A stretch of 64,000 nt of DNA from Melioribacteraceae bacterium (GTDB taxonomy: Bacteria > Bacteroidota > Ignavibacteria > Ignavibacteriales > Melioribacteraceae): contig JAHBUP010000001.1 in NCBI GenBank assembly GCA_019638015.1, positions 3,380,424 through 3,444,423 on the forward strand, written 5' to 3'. The notes below the pieces were generated by a model. It saw only the letters and a program-made list of their open reading frames with translations, had not been told where the DNA came from and ran no database searches. The position numbers and the translations under genes are program-made. This document shows, piece by piece, positions 18,606 through 27,606 of this stretch. Positions within the stretch are counted from its first letter, which is position 1. The number at the start of each line of letters is the position of its first letter.

Positions 18606-19286
18606 TTATGCCTCCTCTACTTTTATCGATGAGGAAATTTTGGCTTCTTTATATTTAGCGACTATCGAATCATGCTCTGACTTTTTCTTATGCTGTGTAT
18701 AGGCGTTTGCAATTCCCATCAATAATCCAAGAGTTAAAAATGCCCCGGCGGGTAAAATCATAACAAGCATTGGTTCATAATTTTGGGGTAAAACTTGATA
18801 ACCTAACAATGTTCTTGATCCAAATAATTCTCTCACCGAACTCATTACTGTAAGAGCGATTAAAAATCCAACACCATTACCAAGCGCATCAATAAATGAG
18901 CGGAAGGGGGTATTTTTTGAAGCGAATGCCTCAGCACGTCCTAAGATTATGCAATTTACAACTATAAGAGGGATGAAAGGACCAAGCGCTTTACTTAATG
19001 GAGGAAATTGAGCTTTCATTACTAAATCAGTTATTGTAACAAATGTTGCAATTACTACAATGTAAGCGGCAATTCTAACCTGAGCAGGAATCAACTTGCG
19101 GACACTAGAAATAAGCACACTTGAAAACACTAATACAAATGTAGTAGCAAGAGCCATTGCAACTCCGTTAACCACGGAGACAGTAACCGCGAGAGTTGGA
19201 CACATTCCGAGTACTTGCCTAAAAACCGGATTGGTCTCCCACAATCCTTTTATAAATTCATAACTTAGAGATTTATTCTTACTCAC
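18606..19286 (-). CDS. rnfE: Rnf complex subunit E
   Basis: RnfE is the second membrane core subunit, with about six transmembrane helices. Family segments seen are NPVFRQVLGMCPTLAVTVS, FIPLIVVNCIILGRAEAFA and ALGNGVGFLIALTVMSSVRE. The Cys residues in MCPT and VNCI match the family's iron-sulfur ligands shared with RnfA. The 226-residue length is normal. It overlaps rnfG by 4 bp and abuts rnfA. Confidence 0.94.
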   Translation of the reverse strand: MSKNKSLSYEFIKGLWETNPVFRQVLGMCPTLAVTVSVVNGVAMALATTFVLVFSSVLISSVRKLIPAQVRIAAYIVVIATFVTITDLVMKAQFPPLSKALGPFIPLIVVNCIILGRAEAFASKNTPFRSFIDALGNGVGFLIALTVMSSVRELFGSRTLLGYQVLPQNYEPMLVMILPAGAFLTLGLLMGIANAYTQHKKKSEHDSIVAKYKEAKISSSIKVEEA

Positions 19287-19846
19287 AAATCCCCCTTCTT
19301 TTTAAGTTCTCGTGCTACAGTCAGTCCATCATTAATTATTTCAACTACTGCTTTAGAAGAGATTGTAGCGCCGGTGACGGCTTGAATTTCGTTGGGTTTT
19401 GATGGCGGAATACCTTTCACCCATTCAACAACCGGAGAAGGAGGTAAACCTTTAAATTGAGAAGTAAACGGTTCTTCAGTTACTTTTGTGCCGAGTCCAG
19501 GTGTTTCAGTTTGTTCTAGAATTTCTATTGAATTTATTGATTCCAAATCATCCGAAACGCCAATCATAATCCTAATTTTTCCCTGAAAGCCATTTCCCTC
19601 TCTAGCAATAGAATAACCAATTAATTTATCAGTTCCATCAACTACTTTATAGGCCTCAAGTAATTTAGAATCAATTTTTGAATAGTTCTTCCCTTCAGGA
19701 TTTACGAGATAGATCGCCTTTTCAGTTTCAGCTTTTTGATTAGCTTTAATTAATGGATCTGCCCAGCCATTAACAAACGCCAGCAATCCACCGGATAGAA
19801 TTCCAATTAAAGTTAATGTAGATAACATTCTAATTACTGTTTTCAT
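19283..19846 (-). CDS. rnfG: Rnf complex subunit G (covalent FMN)
   Basis: RnfG is a membrane-anchored periplasmic subunit that carries FMN on a threonine. The 187-residue protein has an N-terminal transmembrane helix (about residues 8-27) and an FMN-binding domain. The flavinylation motif is VTGATISS, and Thr161 is the expected attachment residue. The upstream TPGLGTKVTE segment is also characteristic. It overlaps both rnfD and rnfE by 4 bp. The ApbE encoded in the same operon would do the flavinylation. Confidence 0.93.
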   Translation of the reverse strand: MKTVIRMLSTLTLIGILSGGLLAFVNGWADPLIKANQKAETEKAIYLVNPEGKNYSKIDSKLLEAYKVVDGTDKLIGYSIAREGNGFQGKIRIMIGVSDDLESINSIEILEQTETPGLGTKVTEEPFTSQFKGLPPSPVVEWVKGIPPSKPNEIQAVTGATISSKAVVEIINDGLTVARELKKKGDL

Positions 19847-20799
19847 ACCTTCACCCCGAATGCTTTTGGCTGAGTAAGTTTATTTATTGTTGGTGCAAGA
19901 GCATTCATTATTAAAATTGCATACATAACACCTTCTGGTAAACCGCCAAATATTCTAATCATAACAACTAGAAAGGAAATAGCGAATCCATAAATCAACA
20001 TACCTAATTTAGTTATTGGAGAAGTTACCCAATCTGTTGCCATAAAAAATGTCCCAAACAAAAAACCACCCGATAAGAGTTGAAATAATGGATTAGGATA
20101 TTTTACCGGATCGATGAACCAGAATATAGAAGCAAAGACTAGCATTCCCACAATCATTGCAGAAGGAATTCTCCAATTAACAACGCCAATAATTATTAAT
20201 AATAGTCCACCAATAAGTATTGCCAGTGCAGAAGTTTCACCAATAGAGCCGCCAATATTTCCCCAAAACATACTTGCGGTATCGCTAATCACTTTATCAA
20301 ACTTAAACGCGGAAAGTGGCGTAGCAGATGAAACAGTATCTACAGCAAAATTTGGTTTGTGCCAGGTGGTCATTCCAACAGGAAATGCTGCCTGCAAAAA
20401 TGCTCTGCCCGCAAGCGCTGGATTGAAAATATTGTACCCGAGTCCGCCAAATACTTCTTTACCTATCGCGATAGAAAATACTGCGCCAATAGCTGTAGCC
20501 GAAATAGAAAAATTAGGTGGTAAAATTAAGCCTAGTAATAGTCCTGTAATTATAGCGCTGCCATCATCAATCGTTACTTTTCTTTTCCTGATCTTTTTAA
20601 TTGCCAATTCTGTTAGCATACAAAACAAAACGCTGGTCCCGATTATCACGAGTTGATATATCCCAAAGAAGATTACTGCCGATATTATAACCGGGATTAA
20701 ACTGGCGACAACTAGCCACATCGCGTTTTTAGCTGACCATCGGGAATGCACATGCGGAGAGCTGGTCAAATCTAATTTGTAAGTCGGATTCTGTTCCAT
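19843..20799 (-). CDS. rnfD: Rnf complex subunit D (covalent FMN)
   Basis: RnfD is a membrane subunit with about eight to ten helices and is related to NqrB. The 318-residue protein has SSPHVHSRWSAKNAMW at the N-terminus, ILPPNFS, GLGYNIFNPALAGRAFL, and the flavinylation site DTVSSATPLSAF, where Thr160 corresponds to the modified residue. TDWVTSPIT near the C-terminus is also conserved. It follows rnfC after 52 bp and overlaps rnfG by 4 bp. The shorter length and the RnfB/RnfC partners argue for Rnf, not Nqr. Confidence 0.93.
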   Translation of the reverse strand: MEQNPTYKLDLTSSPHVHSRWSAKNAMWLVVASLIPVIISAVIFFGIYQLVIIGTSVLFCMLTELAIKKIRKRKVTIDDGSAIITGLLLGLILPPNFSISATAIGAVFSIAIGKEVFGGLGYNIFNPALAGRAFLQAAFPVGMTTWHKPNFAVDTVSSATPLSAFKFDKVISDTASMFWGNIGGSIGETSALAILIGGLLLIIIGVVNWRIPSAMIVGMLVFASIFWFIDPVKYPNPLFQLLSGGFLFGTFFMATDWVTSPITKLGMLIYGFAISFLVVMIRIFGGLPEGVMYAILIMNALAPTINKLTQPKAFGVKV

Positions 20800-20851
20800 T
20801 ACTTATTCTATATTTTGTGAATTAATTCAATAGCAGTAATTCTTATTCTGT

Positions 20852-22234
20852 TCACACTCTTGCTTTTTGAATAACATTAACTTGTTTTTTGCCAAGCCGT
20901 ATCCATTGAACCAGCGGAATATTTGCTGGGCAGGTATATGTACAAGTACCACATTCCATACAAAGTGTAATATTTAATTTTTCTGCTTCATCATACTTTT
21001 CCATTTGTGTTAATCGTGACAACCTTGTGGGAATTAAATTTAGTGGACAAGCATCCACACATTTACCGCATCTTAAGCAAGGGGTTTCTTCATGATCATT
21101 GATTTCATTTTTGGTGAGAATTAATATTCCCGAAGTGGCTTTCATAATTGGCGCACTAAAATCATATTGAGCAATACCCATCATAGGTCCGCCAACCACA
21201 ACTTTGACCGCTTCATCTGTCAATCCGCCGCAATATTCCAATACATCCATAAGTGGAGTGCCTACTTTTGCAATTATATTTTTTTGTTCTTTAATACCCA
21301 ATCCGGAGACAGTTAATGCCGCGGTTGTTTGAGTTTCTCCTTTTACAATCGCGTCATAAATTGCCAATGCAGTTCCAATATTTTGAATTGCGGCTCCGGC
21401 ATCAAAAGGAAGTTTTCCGGGAGGCACCTCTTTTCCTGTTACCGCTTTAATAAGCATTTTTTCTGCACCTTGCGGATATTTAGTTTTTAGAGCAACTATT
21501 TGGATATCGGGATTATTTTTTACTGCCAGTTTTAATTTTTCAATGGCAAGTGGTTTATTATCTTCAATTCCAATTGCTCCCTTTTCAACACCGAGAGCTT
21601 TCATTATTAATTTTAAGCCGGCAATTATATCGTTCGTACGCTCAATCATAAAACGGTAATCGCGGGTTAAGTAAGGTTCGCACTCACAACCATTTAATAT
21701 AACAACATCAATTTTTTTACCTTCTGGTGGAGTTAATTTAACATATGTAGGAAATGCGGCTCCTCCCTGTCCAACAACACCGGCATTCTTAACTCTTTCC
21801 CGAATCTGTTCTTGAGTAATAGTTACAGCATCCAATGGTTCCATTAAAATCGATTCGTCGCTATCGGAAACATCAATAATTATTTCATCTTTTGGAAACC
21901 CGCTAACATTAGCGCCTACAGTTATTTTAGAAACTTTACCGCATACCGGTGAGTGAATTGGCGAGGAGATGAATCCATCCTGTTCAGCTATCAATTCACC
22001 AATTTTAACCTCACTACCCTTTTTTACCAAGGGTTTGGGAAATTTTCCGAGATGCTGATTTAATGGGAGAATAATTTGTTTTGGAGCAGGCATTAATTCA
22101 AACGCTTTGTCTTCTGTTAATTCTTTTTGTTCTGAGGGATGAATACCGCCTGCGAAGGTTTTTGAATGATGTAGGATTTTCATACCAACCATGCAATTAT
22201 TGATAGCACCTATCAATGGCAGGAAATATGCCAC
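20852..22234 (-). CDS. rnfC: Rnf complex subunit C (NADH-side iron-sulfur flavoprotein)
   Basis: RnfC is the peripheral NAD-reacting subunit. The 460-residue protein has an N-terminal barrel-sandwich domain with FAGGIHPSEQKELT. The NADH/FMN domain, like NuoF, includes VGQGGAAFPTYVKLT, and LNGCECEPYLTRDYR follows. Two 4Fe-4S motifs end the protein: CLRCGKCVDACPLNLIPTR and CMECGTCTYTCPANIPLVQW. It is the first gene of the operon (C-D-G-E-A-apbE-B-rseC). The 149-bp region before it (22235-22383) should carry the operon promoter, which I could not pin down. Confidence 0.94.
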   Translation of the reverse strand: MAYFLPLIGAINNCMVGMKILHHSKTFAGGIHPSEQKELTEDKAFELMPAPKQIILPLNQHLGKFPKPLVKKGSEVKIGELIAEQDGFISSPIHSPVCGKVSKITVGANVSGFPKDEIIIDVSDSDESILMEPLDAVTITQEQIRERVKNAGVVGQGGAAFPTYVKLTPPEGKKIDVVILNGCECEPYLTRDYRFMIERTNDIIAGLKLIMKALGVEKGAIGIEDNKPLAIEKLKLAVKNNPDIQIVALKTKYPQGAEKMLIKAVTGKEVPPGKLPFDAGAAIQNIGTALAIYDAIVKGETQTTAALTVSGLGIKEQKNIIAKVGTPLMDVLEYCGGLTDEAVKVVVGGPMMGIAQYDFSAPIMKATSGILILTKNEINDHEETPCLRCGKCVDACPLNLIPTRLSRLTQMEKYDEAEKLNITLCMECGTCTYTCPANIPLVQWIRLGKKQVNVIQKARV

Positions 22235-22383
22235 GTTTTGATTTTAATTCATATTCAATTTCTGCATTTTTAAGCGTTTTTCGAATAATAGAGCTAAAAA
22301 TTCATTTAGCGGGGTAGTTATTTTTCAACTATGAAAAAATCGGGAAGATTATTGAGAATATTAAGACATGATGTTTTGAAAAG

Positions 22384-23301
22384 TTAAACTGCTATAGCTT
22401 CTCTTTTGATAAATTCCGCTTCTTCTACCGTTTCAATCTTTACTGATTCAATAGTGCTTTGACTAAATGAATTAAAAAAATCGACCAAAAATAGATGAGC
22501 TTCATCCTCGGTTCCATTATCAACAGAAGCAGCAGCATTTATAAATCGAATACCTTTTCTAAAATACTCTTTCATTTCATGACTATGCCCATGGAAAACA
22601 CATTCGAACTTATTTTCAAGAAACAGTTTTATCAGCTTTTTCTTCCCTCGTAACTTCATTGTAAAGTTTTCAATTTTATTCCATAAATAGGTTTCACTAC
22701 TTTTAGATTCATCGCTATCCAAATAAAAGTGATGGTGTACCGCGGCAATTCTTCTAATTTCACTCAATAAAACATCCTCAAAGAAATTGCTAATAAGCTT
22801 TCTCTCTTTTTTATGAATTTTGCCATTTGAGGCAAATGGATTTTTAATTCTTGAATATTCATCAATGGAGTTTATACCGAGAATTAGATAATTGCCCAGC
22901 TTCTTCACAAAAGGGAATGGATTATTTTCAACCAGAAATGAGCAATTCTTGAACAACTCACCAAAGTATTTATAAAATGTTTTCACCTTTTCATTAAAAT
23001 CGGTTGATAAACATTTAGAAGGAAAAGTTATAATATCGGTAGCTGTTTGAACTCCCCCATAAATATCATGATTTCCAATGATAATTGAAGTCTTCTCACT
23101 TGAGAAGAGGCCATTGATTTCAAGAATTCTTGCTAATAATTCAAAATCTCTTTCTTCTGAATTATCCGAAATATCGCCGGTAATAATTAAATGATCAGCG
23201 CCAAGTTCTACCGAACGTTTAATTAACTCTTGCGTTTTGAGAATGTTGCCCCGCTTATACTTAAAACAGAAGTGAAGATCTGAAATGTGAGCTATCCGCA
23301 T
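22384..23301 (-). CDS. Calcineurin-like metallophosphoesterase
   Basis: This 305-residue cytoplasmic-looking protein has the full dinuclear metal site of the calcineurin phosphoesterase family: HISDLHF at the N-terminus, GDISDNSEERD, GNHDIYGG, AAVHHHFY and HGHSHE, in that order. Members hydrolyse phosphodiesters such as cyclic nucleotides or phospholipid head groups; the substrate here is not determined. It stands alone, with 149 bp to rnfC and 257 bp to the divergent glycan gene cluster. It is likely monocistronic. Confidence 0.85.
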   Translation of the reverse strand: MRIAHISDLHFCFKYKRGNILKTQELIKRSVELGADHLIITGDISDNSEERDFELLARILEINGLFSSEKTSIIIGNHDIYGGVQTATDIITFPSKCLSTDFNEKVKTFYKYFGELFKNCSFLVENNPFPFVKKLGNYLILGINSIDEYSRIKNPFASNGKIHKKERKLISNFFEDVLLSEIRRIAAVHHHFYLDSDESKSSETYLWNKIENFTMKLRGKKKLIKLFLENKFECVFHGHSHEMKEYFRKGIRFINAAASVDNGTEDEAHLFLVDFFNSFSQSTIESVKIETVEEAEFIKREAIAV

Positions 23302-23567
23302 TTGTCCCTTTTTAATTTCACTGGCGCAAAATTATGGTATCTTTATTAACCCAATATGATGTAGATATTAATAAATCATTAAAAAATGGTGGGTTACGCA
23401 TAAAGATGTGTCGATATCAAAACCGGTTTTTATATAACCCCGATTTTTATCCTCTTCTCTTTTAATGATTTATTTGCAAAATTTGCATAGACTTAATAAT
23501 TAATTAATATCCTGTTAACGATCCATTAATACCTATTCGCCATTTTTACGGTTACAATTTGAAAAAG
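23302..23567. promoter_or_regulatory. Divergent intergenic region before the glycan cluster
   Basis: About 260 bp separate the metallophosphoesterase start from the glycan genes, and no open frame of note lies here. A TACAATTTG element at 23554-23562 resembles the FCB-type -7 box (TAnnTTTG) with one extra spacer base. It would give a very short leader for the downstream gene. No convincing -33 TTTG was paired with it, so the promoter call is tentative. Confidence 0.25.
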
Positions 23568-24581
23568 ATGAAAATGAGAAAAATATTATTTATCTGCGGC
23601 TCATTGAACCAAACTACAATGATGCATCAAATATCAAAGTATTTTGAAAATGATGAAAGCTGGTTCACTTCTTATTATGGCGACGGAATAATAAATAGAG
23701 CGGCACAATCGGGGTTTTTAGATTTCTCAATCCTCGGGGGCAAATTTAGGAAGAACACCGAAAACTACTTCAAAGAGTATAATTTAAAGGTAGATTACCG
23801 CGGAGAAAATAATAATTATGATTTAGTTTATACATGCGCTGACCTGATCATTCCTAAAAACATTCGTGATAAAAAAGTGATATTGGTGCAGGAGGGAATG
23901 ACTGATCCCGAGAATTTTATTTATTACATTGTTAGATATTTAAAACTACCCCGCTGGCTCGCGAGTACTTCAATGAATGGGCTTTCTGATCTATTTGATT
24001 ATTTCTGCGTTGCATCGGAGGGATATAAAGAACATTTTATTCGCAAAGGTGTTAAGCCGGAAAAACTTATTGTTACAGGTATTCCCAACTTTGATAACGC
24101 CAAACAATTTTTAGATAACGACTTTCCTCACAAAAATTTTGTTCTTGTTTGCACTTCGGACGCCAGAGAAACATTCAAATATGAGAATCGTGTAAAGTTT
24201 ATTAAAGAGTGCGTGGCAATGGCGGGTGGTAAACAAATTATTTTTAAACTTCATCCTAACGAAAATATTGAAAGGGCAACTAAAGAAATAAATACTATCG
24301 CTCCGGATGCTCTAGTGTACTCGGCAGGAAATACAAATCACATGATCGCTAACTGCGATGTACTAATTACAAAATATTCGTCGGTAGTATATATTGGAAT
24401 TGCGCTCGGTAAAGAGGTGCATTCATATTTTAATTTGGCCGATCTAATAAAGATGACGCCTATTCAGAATAATGGAACATCCGCCGAAAGAATTGCCAGA
24501 GTTGGTTTAAGGTTATTAGATTCTGCGAATTCAAGAATAGAAATTAATGATATAAACCAATTAAAATCAGCTTTATCATAA
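23568..24581 (+). CDS. GT-B-fold glycosyltransferase / glycerophosphotransferase-like protein
   Basis: The protein (337 residues from the ATG at 23568; a TTG at 23559 would add three) looks like a GT-B transferase. It has a Rossmann-type start (KILFICGSLNQTTMM), a linker with IPNFDNAK, and a C-terminal domain with IIFKLHPNENIE and ITKYSSVVYIGIALGKEV. The HPNE segment and the later KYSS/S-V-Y region resemble CDP-glycerol glycerophosphotransferases and capsule glycosyltransferases. The donor is unknown. It opens a plus-strand glycan operon and is followed 12 bp later by a sugar-nucleotide synthetase, so a role in transferring that sugar is plausible. Confidence 0.6.
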   Translation: MKMRKILFICGSLNQTTMMHQISKYFENDESWFTSYYGDGIINRAAQSGFLDFSILGGKFRKNTENYFKEYNLKVDYRGENNNYDLVYTCADLIIPKNIRDKKVILVQEGMTDPENFIYYIVRYLKLPRWLASTSMNGLSDLFDYFCVASEGYKEHFIRKGVKPEKLIVTGIPNFDNAKQFLDNDFPHKNFVLVCTSDARETFKYENRVKFIKECVAMAGGKQIIFKLHPNENIERATKEINTIAPDALVYSAGNTNHMIANCDVLITKYSSVVYIGIALGKEVHSYFNLADLIKMTPIQNNGTSAERIARVGLRLLDSANSRIEINDINQLKSALS

Positions 24582-24593
24582 TTATTAACACAA

Positions 24594-25403
24594 ATGAAAA
24601 CTGTAACTGTAGTTCAGGCAAGGATGACTTCATCACGTTTACCCCAAAAAGTTATGTTGCCAATCCTTCACAAACCTCTCCTCGCAAGAATGCTTGAAAG
24701 AGTTAAAGCCGCAAAGCAATCCGGTATTCTTGTTGTTGCCACTTCGACTGATCCCAATGATGATGAAATTACAGACTTTTGCAAAGTTGAAGGTTACAAT
24801 TTTTTTAGGGGACATTTAACCGACCTGCTTGACCGCCATTATCAACTTGCAGTAGAATATAAAGCGGATGCGATAGTCAAAATACCATCCGACTGCCCGC
24901 TGATTGATCCCGAAATTATTGATAAAGTAATATCAAAATTTATTGACTCAGATCATTTTGATTACGTGAGTAATTTACACCCGGCCACATATCCCGATGG
25001 TAATGATGTAGAAATTATGTCATTTGCCGCTTTGGAATGTGCATGGAAAGAAGCTAAAAAAGATTATGAACGGGAGCATACTACTCCCTTTATTTGGGAA
25101 AATCCAGAATTATTCAGCATTGGCAATGTAGAGTGGGAAACAGGTTTGGATTATTCGACTTCTCATAGATGGACAATTGACTATGCTGAGGATTATGAGT
25201 TTATCAGAAGAGTTTATGAAGAACTCTACAGTAATAAACATAACTTTGGATTAAATGATATATTAAACTTGCTGAAGCAAAAACCGGAAATCGCCGAAAT
25301 AAATTCGGCACATTATGGGAAATATTGGTATCAAAATCACCTTGAAGAACTAAATCACATCAACGAATACAAAAACAAATTCAAGACAAATGAAGAAATC
25401 TAA
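24594..25403 (+). CDS. Acylneuraminate cytidylyltransferase-like (SpsF/NeuA family)
   Basis: This 269-residue nucleotidyltransferase has the CMP-sugar synthetase start TVVQARMTSSRLPQKVML, where the R/K residues bind CTP. It also has the metal and sugar-binding parts IVKIPSDCPLIDPEIIDKV and REHTTPFIWENP. It most resembles SpsF-type proteins, which activate acidic or related sugars as CMP derivatives. With NeuB-like and KdsC-like genes 6 kb downstream in the same direction, it would activate their product. Its end overlaps the transketolase N-subunit gene by 14 bp. Confidence 0.8.
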   Translation: MKTVTVVQARMTSSRLPQKVMLPILHKPLLARMLERVKAAKQSGILVVATSTDPNDDEITDFCKVEGYNFFRGHLTDLLDRHYQLAVEYKADAIVKIPSDCPLIDPEIIDKVISKFIDSDHFDYVSNLHPATYPDGNDVEIMSFAALECAWKEAKKDYEREHTTPFIWENPELFSIGNVEWETGLDYSTSHRWTIDYAEDYEFIRRVYEELYSNKHNFGLNDILNLLKQKPEIAEINSAHYGKYWYQNHLEELNHINEYKNKFKTNEEI

Positions 25404-26247
25404 AAAACAAAACCTCGAAAAAATGGCATTGCGGGTCCGTGAGCATATAATTGGTATGAGCGGAAATGGCGGCTGTTTTATTGGCGCATCTTTATCATGC
25501 GCAGATATTATTGTTTATCTCTACAAAGAATTTTTAAATGTATCTCCTATCAATTTTGATGATCCGGAGCGGGATTATTTTTTTCTATCGAAGGGGCATG
25601 ACGTTCCCGCACTTTATGGAACTTATGTAGAACTTGGATGGCTTGAAGTTGAGAGACTGCAAAATCATCTTAAAACAAACGATAACATTTACTGGCATCC
25701 AAATAGAAATATTGACGGAATAGAATTTCACTCCGGTTCGCTTGGGCATAATCTCTCTGTTGCGATGGGTGTTGCTATGGATTGCAAATTGAGAAAGCTA
25801 AAAAATAAAATTGTTGTAGTTGTTGGCGATGGCGAGTTGAATGAAGGTTCGATATGGGAAGGATTATTGGTTGCCTCAGCATACAAACTTGATAACATGA
25901 TTATTGTTGTTGACCGGAATCAATTTCAGGCAAATATGCCAACTGAAGAATTAATCCCTCTTAATCCATTAAAGAAAAAATTTGAAGCTTTCGGGTGTTC
26001 TGTAAAAAAAATTAATGGTCATAACTTTAATAAAATGGATGAGGCGTTTTCTGAATTCCCATTTCAAAAAGGGAAAGTTTCGGTTGTGATTGCCGAGACG
26101 GTAAGGGGAAAAGGATTACCGAGTATTGAGAAGAGAGCTGATAGATGGTTCGTCAACTTTAAACCGGAAGAGATTGAAGGATTGTTATCCGAACTTCACA
26201 GCAAGAAAAAAACAAAATTAACTTCAGAAACTATTGTGGCGAGATAA
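25390..26247 (+). CDS. Transketolase N-terminal (ThDP-binding) subunit
   Basis: This 285-residue protein corresponds to the N-terminal half of transketolase. Visible are FLSKGHDVPALYG, FHSGSLGHNLSVAMGVAMD, and the ThDP/Mg motif VVVGDGELNEGSIWEG followed by VVDRNQFQ. It pairs with the C-terminal subunit encoded immediately after it. Split transketolases are common in archaea and in polysaccharide loci. Here it lies between a cytidylyltransferase and an aminotransferase, so it probably makes or breaks a keto-sugar for the glycan pathway and does not serve the pentose phosphate cycle. It overlaps the preceding gene by 14 bp. Confidence 0.85.
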   Translation: MKKSKKQNLEKMALRVREHIIGMSGNGGCFIGASLSCADIIVYLYKEFLNVSPINFDDPERDYFFLSKGHDVPALYGTYVELGWLEVERLQNHLKTNDNIYWHPNRNIDGIEFHSGSLGHNLSVAMGVAMDCKLRKLKNKIVVVVGDGELNEGSIWEGLLVASAYKLDNMIIVVDRNQFQANMPTEELIPLNPLKKKFEAFGCSVKKINGHNFNKMDEAFSEFPFQKGKVSVVIAETVRGKGLPSIEKRADRWFVNFKPEEIEGLLSELHSKKKTKLTSETIVAR

Positions 26248-26248
26248 A

Positions 26249-27157
26249 ATGACATACGCAGATATTGTACTTGAATTAATTAATGAAGATGATCGCTATA
26301 TGATCATGACATCGGAGAACAGAGCGGCATTTCGTTCACTGCCTCCACTAATCCCGAATAATTTTATTGACACAGGTATTACAGAACAAACTATGATTGG
26401 AATGGCGGCTGGATTGGCATTGCGTGGAAGAGTCCCTGTAGTTCATGCGCTGGCTACCTTTTTAACTATGCGGGCTTTTGAATTCACACGTACAGATGTG
26501 GGAATAGCAAACCTCCCGGTAAAACTCGTAGGTGCAGTGCCCGGATTTTTATCTGATGGAAATGGACCAACTCACCAGGCGTTGGAAGATGTTTCGATAA
26601 TGAGAGGTATTCCAAATATGAATGTGTTTTGCCCTGCCGATGAAGATGACATGCTCAAAGGATTAAGAGCGATGATCACTTATCCATCACCCTTTTATAT
26701 GCGCTATAATCCAACAAAAGCTTTGATCGAGCATTCACCTGTTGAAATTGGTAAAGCCGAAACATTTGGTACTGGAACTGATATTGCGATTCTGGTATAT
26801 GGATTTTTATTCAATGAGGCCTTTAAGGCCAAAGAAATGTTGGAATCAAAAGGTCATTCTGTTAGATTAATTAATATACGTACTCCCAAACCAATTGATG
26901 AAGATACAATTCTCAAATCGGTTGATGAATGCAAATTGATTGTTACAGTGGAAGATCATTTTATAACAGGCGGACTTTATACAATTTTCGCCGAAGTTCT
27001 TCTGCGGAATAAAAAAACTGCCGAGGTACTTCCCTTTGCGTTGATGGATAGGTGGTTCAAACCCGCTTTATTAAATGATGTACTTAAATATGAGGGATTT
27101 ACGGCAGAACAAATGACTGAGGCTATCAGCAATAAGCTAATGGCTATTAACATTTAG
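26249..27157 (+). CDS. Transketolase C-terminal (pyrimidine-binding) subunit
   Basis: This is the partner of the preceding subunit. The ATG at 26249 directly follows the N-subunit stop and is preferred over the in-frame TTG at 26234, which overlaps. The 302-residue protein has the pyrimidine-domain motif DTGITEQTMIGMAAGLALRG, with the catalytic Glu. VGAVPGFLSDGNGPTHQALED and the C-terminal transketolase domain (IRTPKPIDEDTI, VTVEDHFITGG) follow. The tight gene arrangement implies a heteromeric enzyme. The substrate is unknown. Confidence 0.87.
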   Translation: MTYADIVLELINEDDRYMIMTSENRAAFRSLPPLIPNNFIDTGITEQTMIGMAAGLALRGRVPVVHALATFLTMRAFEFTRTDVGIANLPVKLVGAVPGFLSDGNGPTHQALEDVSIMRGIPNMNVFCPADEDDMLKGLRAMITYPSPFYMRYNPTKALIEHSPVEIGKAETFGTGTDIAILVYGFLFNEAFKAKEMLESKGHSVRLINIRTPKPIDEDTILKSVDECKLIVTVEDHFITGGLYTIFAEVLLRNKKTAEVLPFALMDRWFKPALLNDVLKYEGFTAEQMTEAISNKLMAINI

Positions 27158-27219
27158 CCATAAGTGATTAACTATTATTTGTTAGCTATTAGTTTTTTTT
27201 AAATAATTGGGAGGGAATT

Positions 27220-27576
27220 ATGAGAGATTTTAAAAAACTTAAAATTTTGGAAAGGGGACATAAGTTTACGCTTAAGATTTATAAGATAACTAGCTTATTC
27301 CCTCAAGAAGAGCGTTATGGTGTAACATCTCAATTGAGAAGAGCTGCAGCTTCAATTCCTACTAATATTGCAGAGGGTTGTGGCAAACATACAGAGAAAG
27401 ATTTTGCTCGTTATATAAGTATAGCCGCTGGATCAACTAGCGAAGCAGAATATTTATTGATATTATCAAAGGACTTAAAATATCTTGATGATTCACTTTC
27501 GAATGAGATGATTAACGAGATTACCGAAATAAAAAAAATGCTGAATGTACTTTTAATAAAAATTTACACTAGCTAA
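27220..27576 (+). CDS. Four-helix bundle protein (23S rRNA intervening-sequence protein family)
   Basis: This 118-residue all-helical protein belongs to the TIGR02436 / S23 family. Its signatures are YGVTSQLRRAAASIPTNIAE and GCGKHTEKDFARYISIAAGS, followed by TSEAEYLLILSKDL. Family members occur in 23S rRNA intervening sequences and, scattered between genes, in FCB genomes; the function is unresolved. GGGAGGGAATT before the ATG is a good ribosome binding site. It sits between the transketolase and aminotransferase genes, with TTAGCTATTAG-like sequence on both sides, which suggests it arrived as a small insertion. It does not look like a biosynthetic part of the glycan operon. Confidence 0.88.
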   Translation: MRDFKKLKILERGHKFTLKIYKITSLFPQEERYGVTSQLRRAAASIPTNIAEGCGKHTEKDFARYISIAAGSTSEAEYLLILSKDLKYLDDSLSNEMINEITEIKKMLNVLLIKIYTS

Positions 27577-27606
27577 TTGCTAAATGCTAACATCAGGAGT
27601 AAATGA

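Noticed and set aside
20114..20656. 180-codon plus-strand frame across rnfD
   Set aside because: Antisense to rnfD, whose family motifs are complete; no ribosome binding site and composition typical of a shadow.
15817..22234. Na+-translocating NADH:quinone reductase (Nqr)
   Set aside because: RnfB polyferredoxin and an RnfC with two 4Fe-4S motifs are present, and there is no NqrF.
27220..27576. Diversity-generating retroelement accessory gene (Avd-like)
   Set aside because: Avd proteins are four-helix bundles too, but no reverse transcriptase or template/variable repeat is near.
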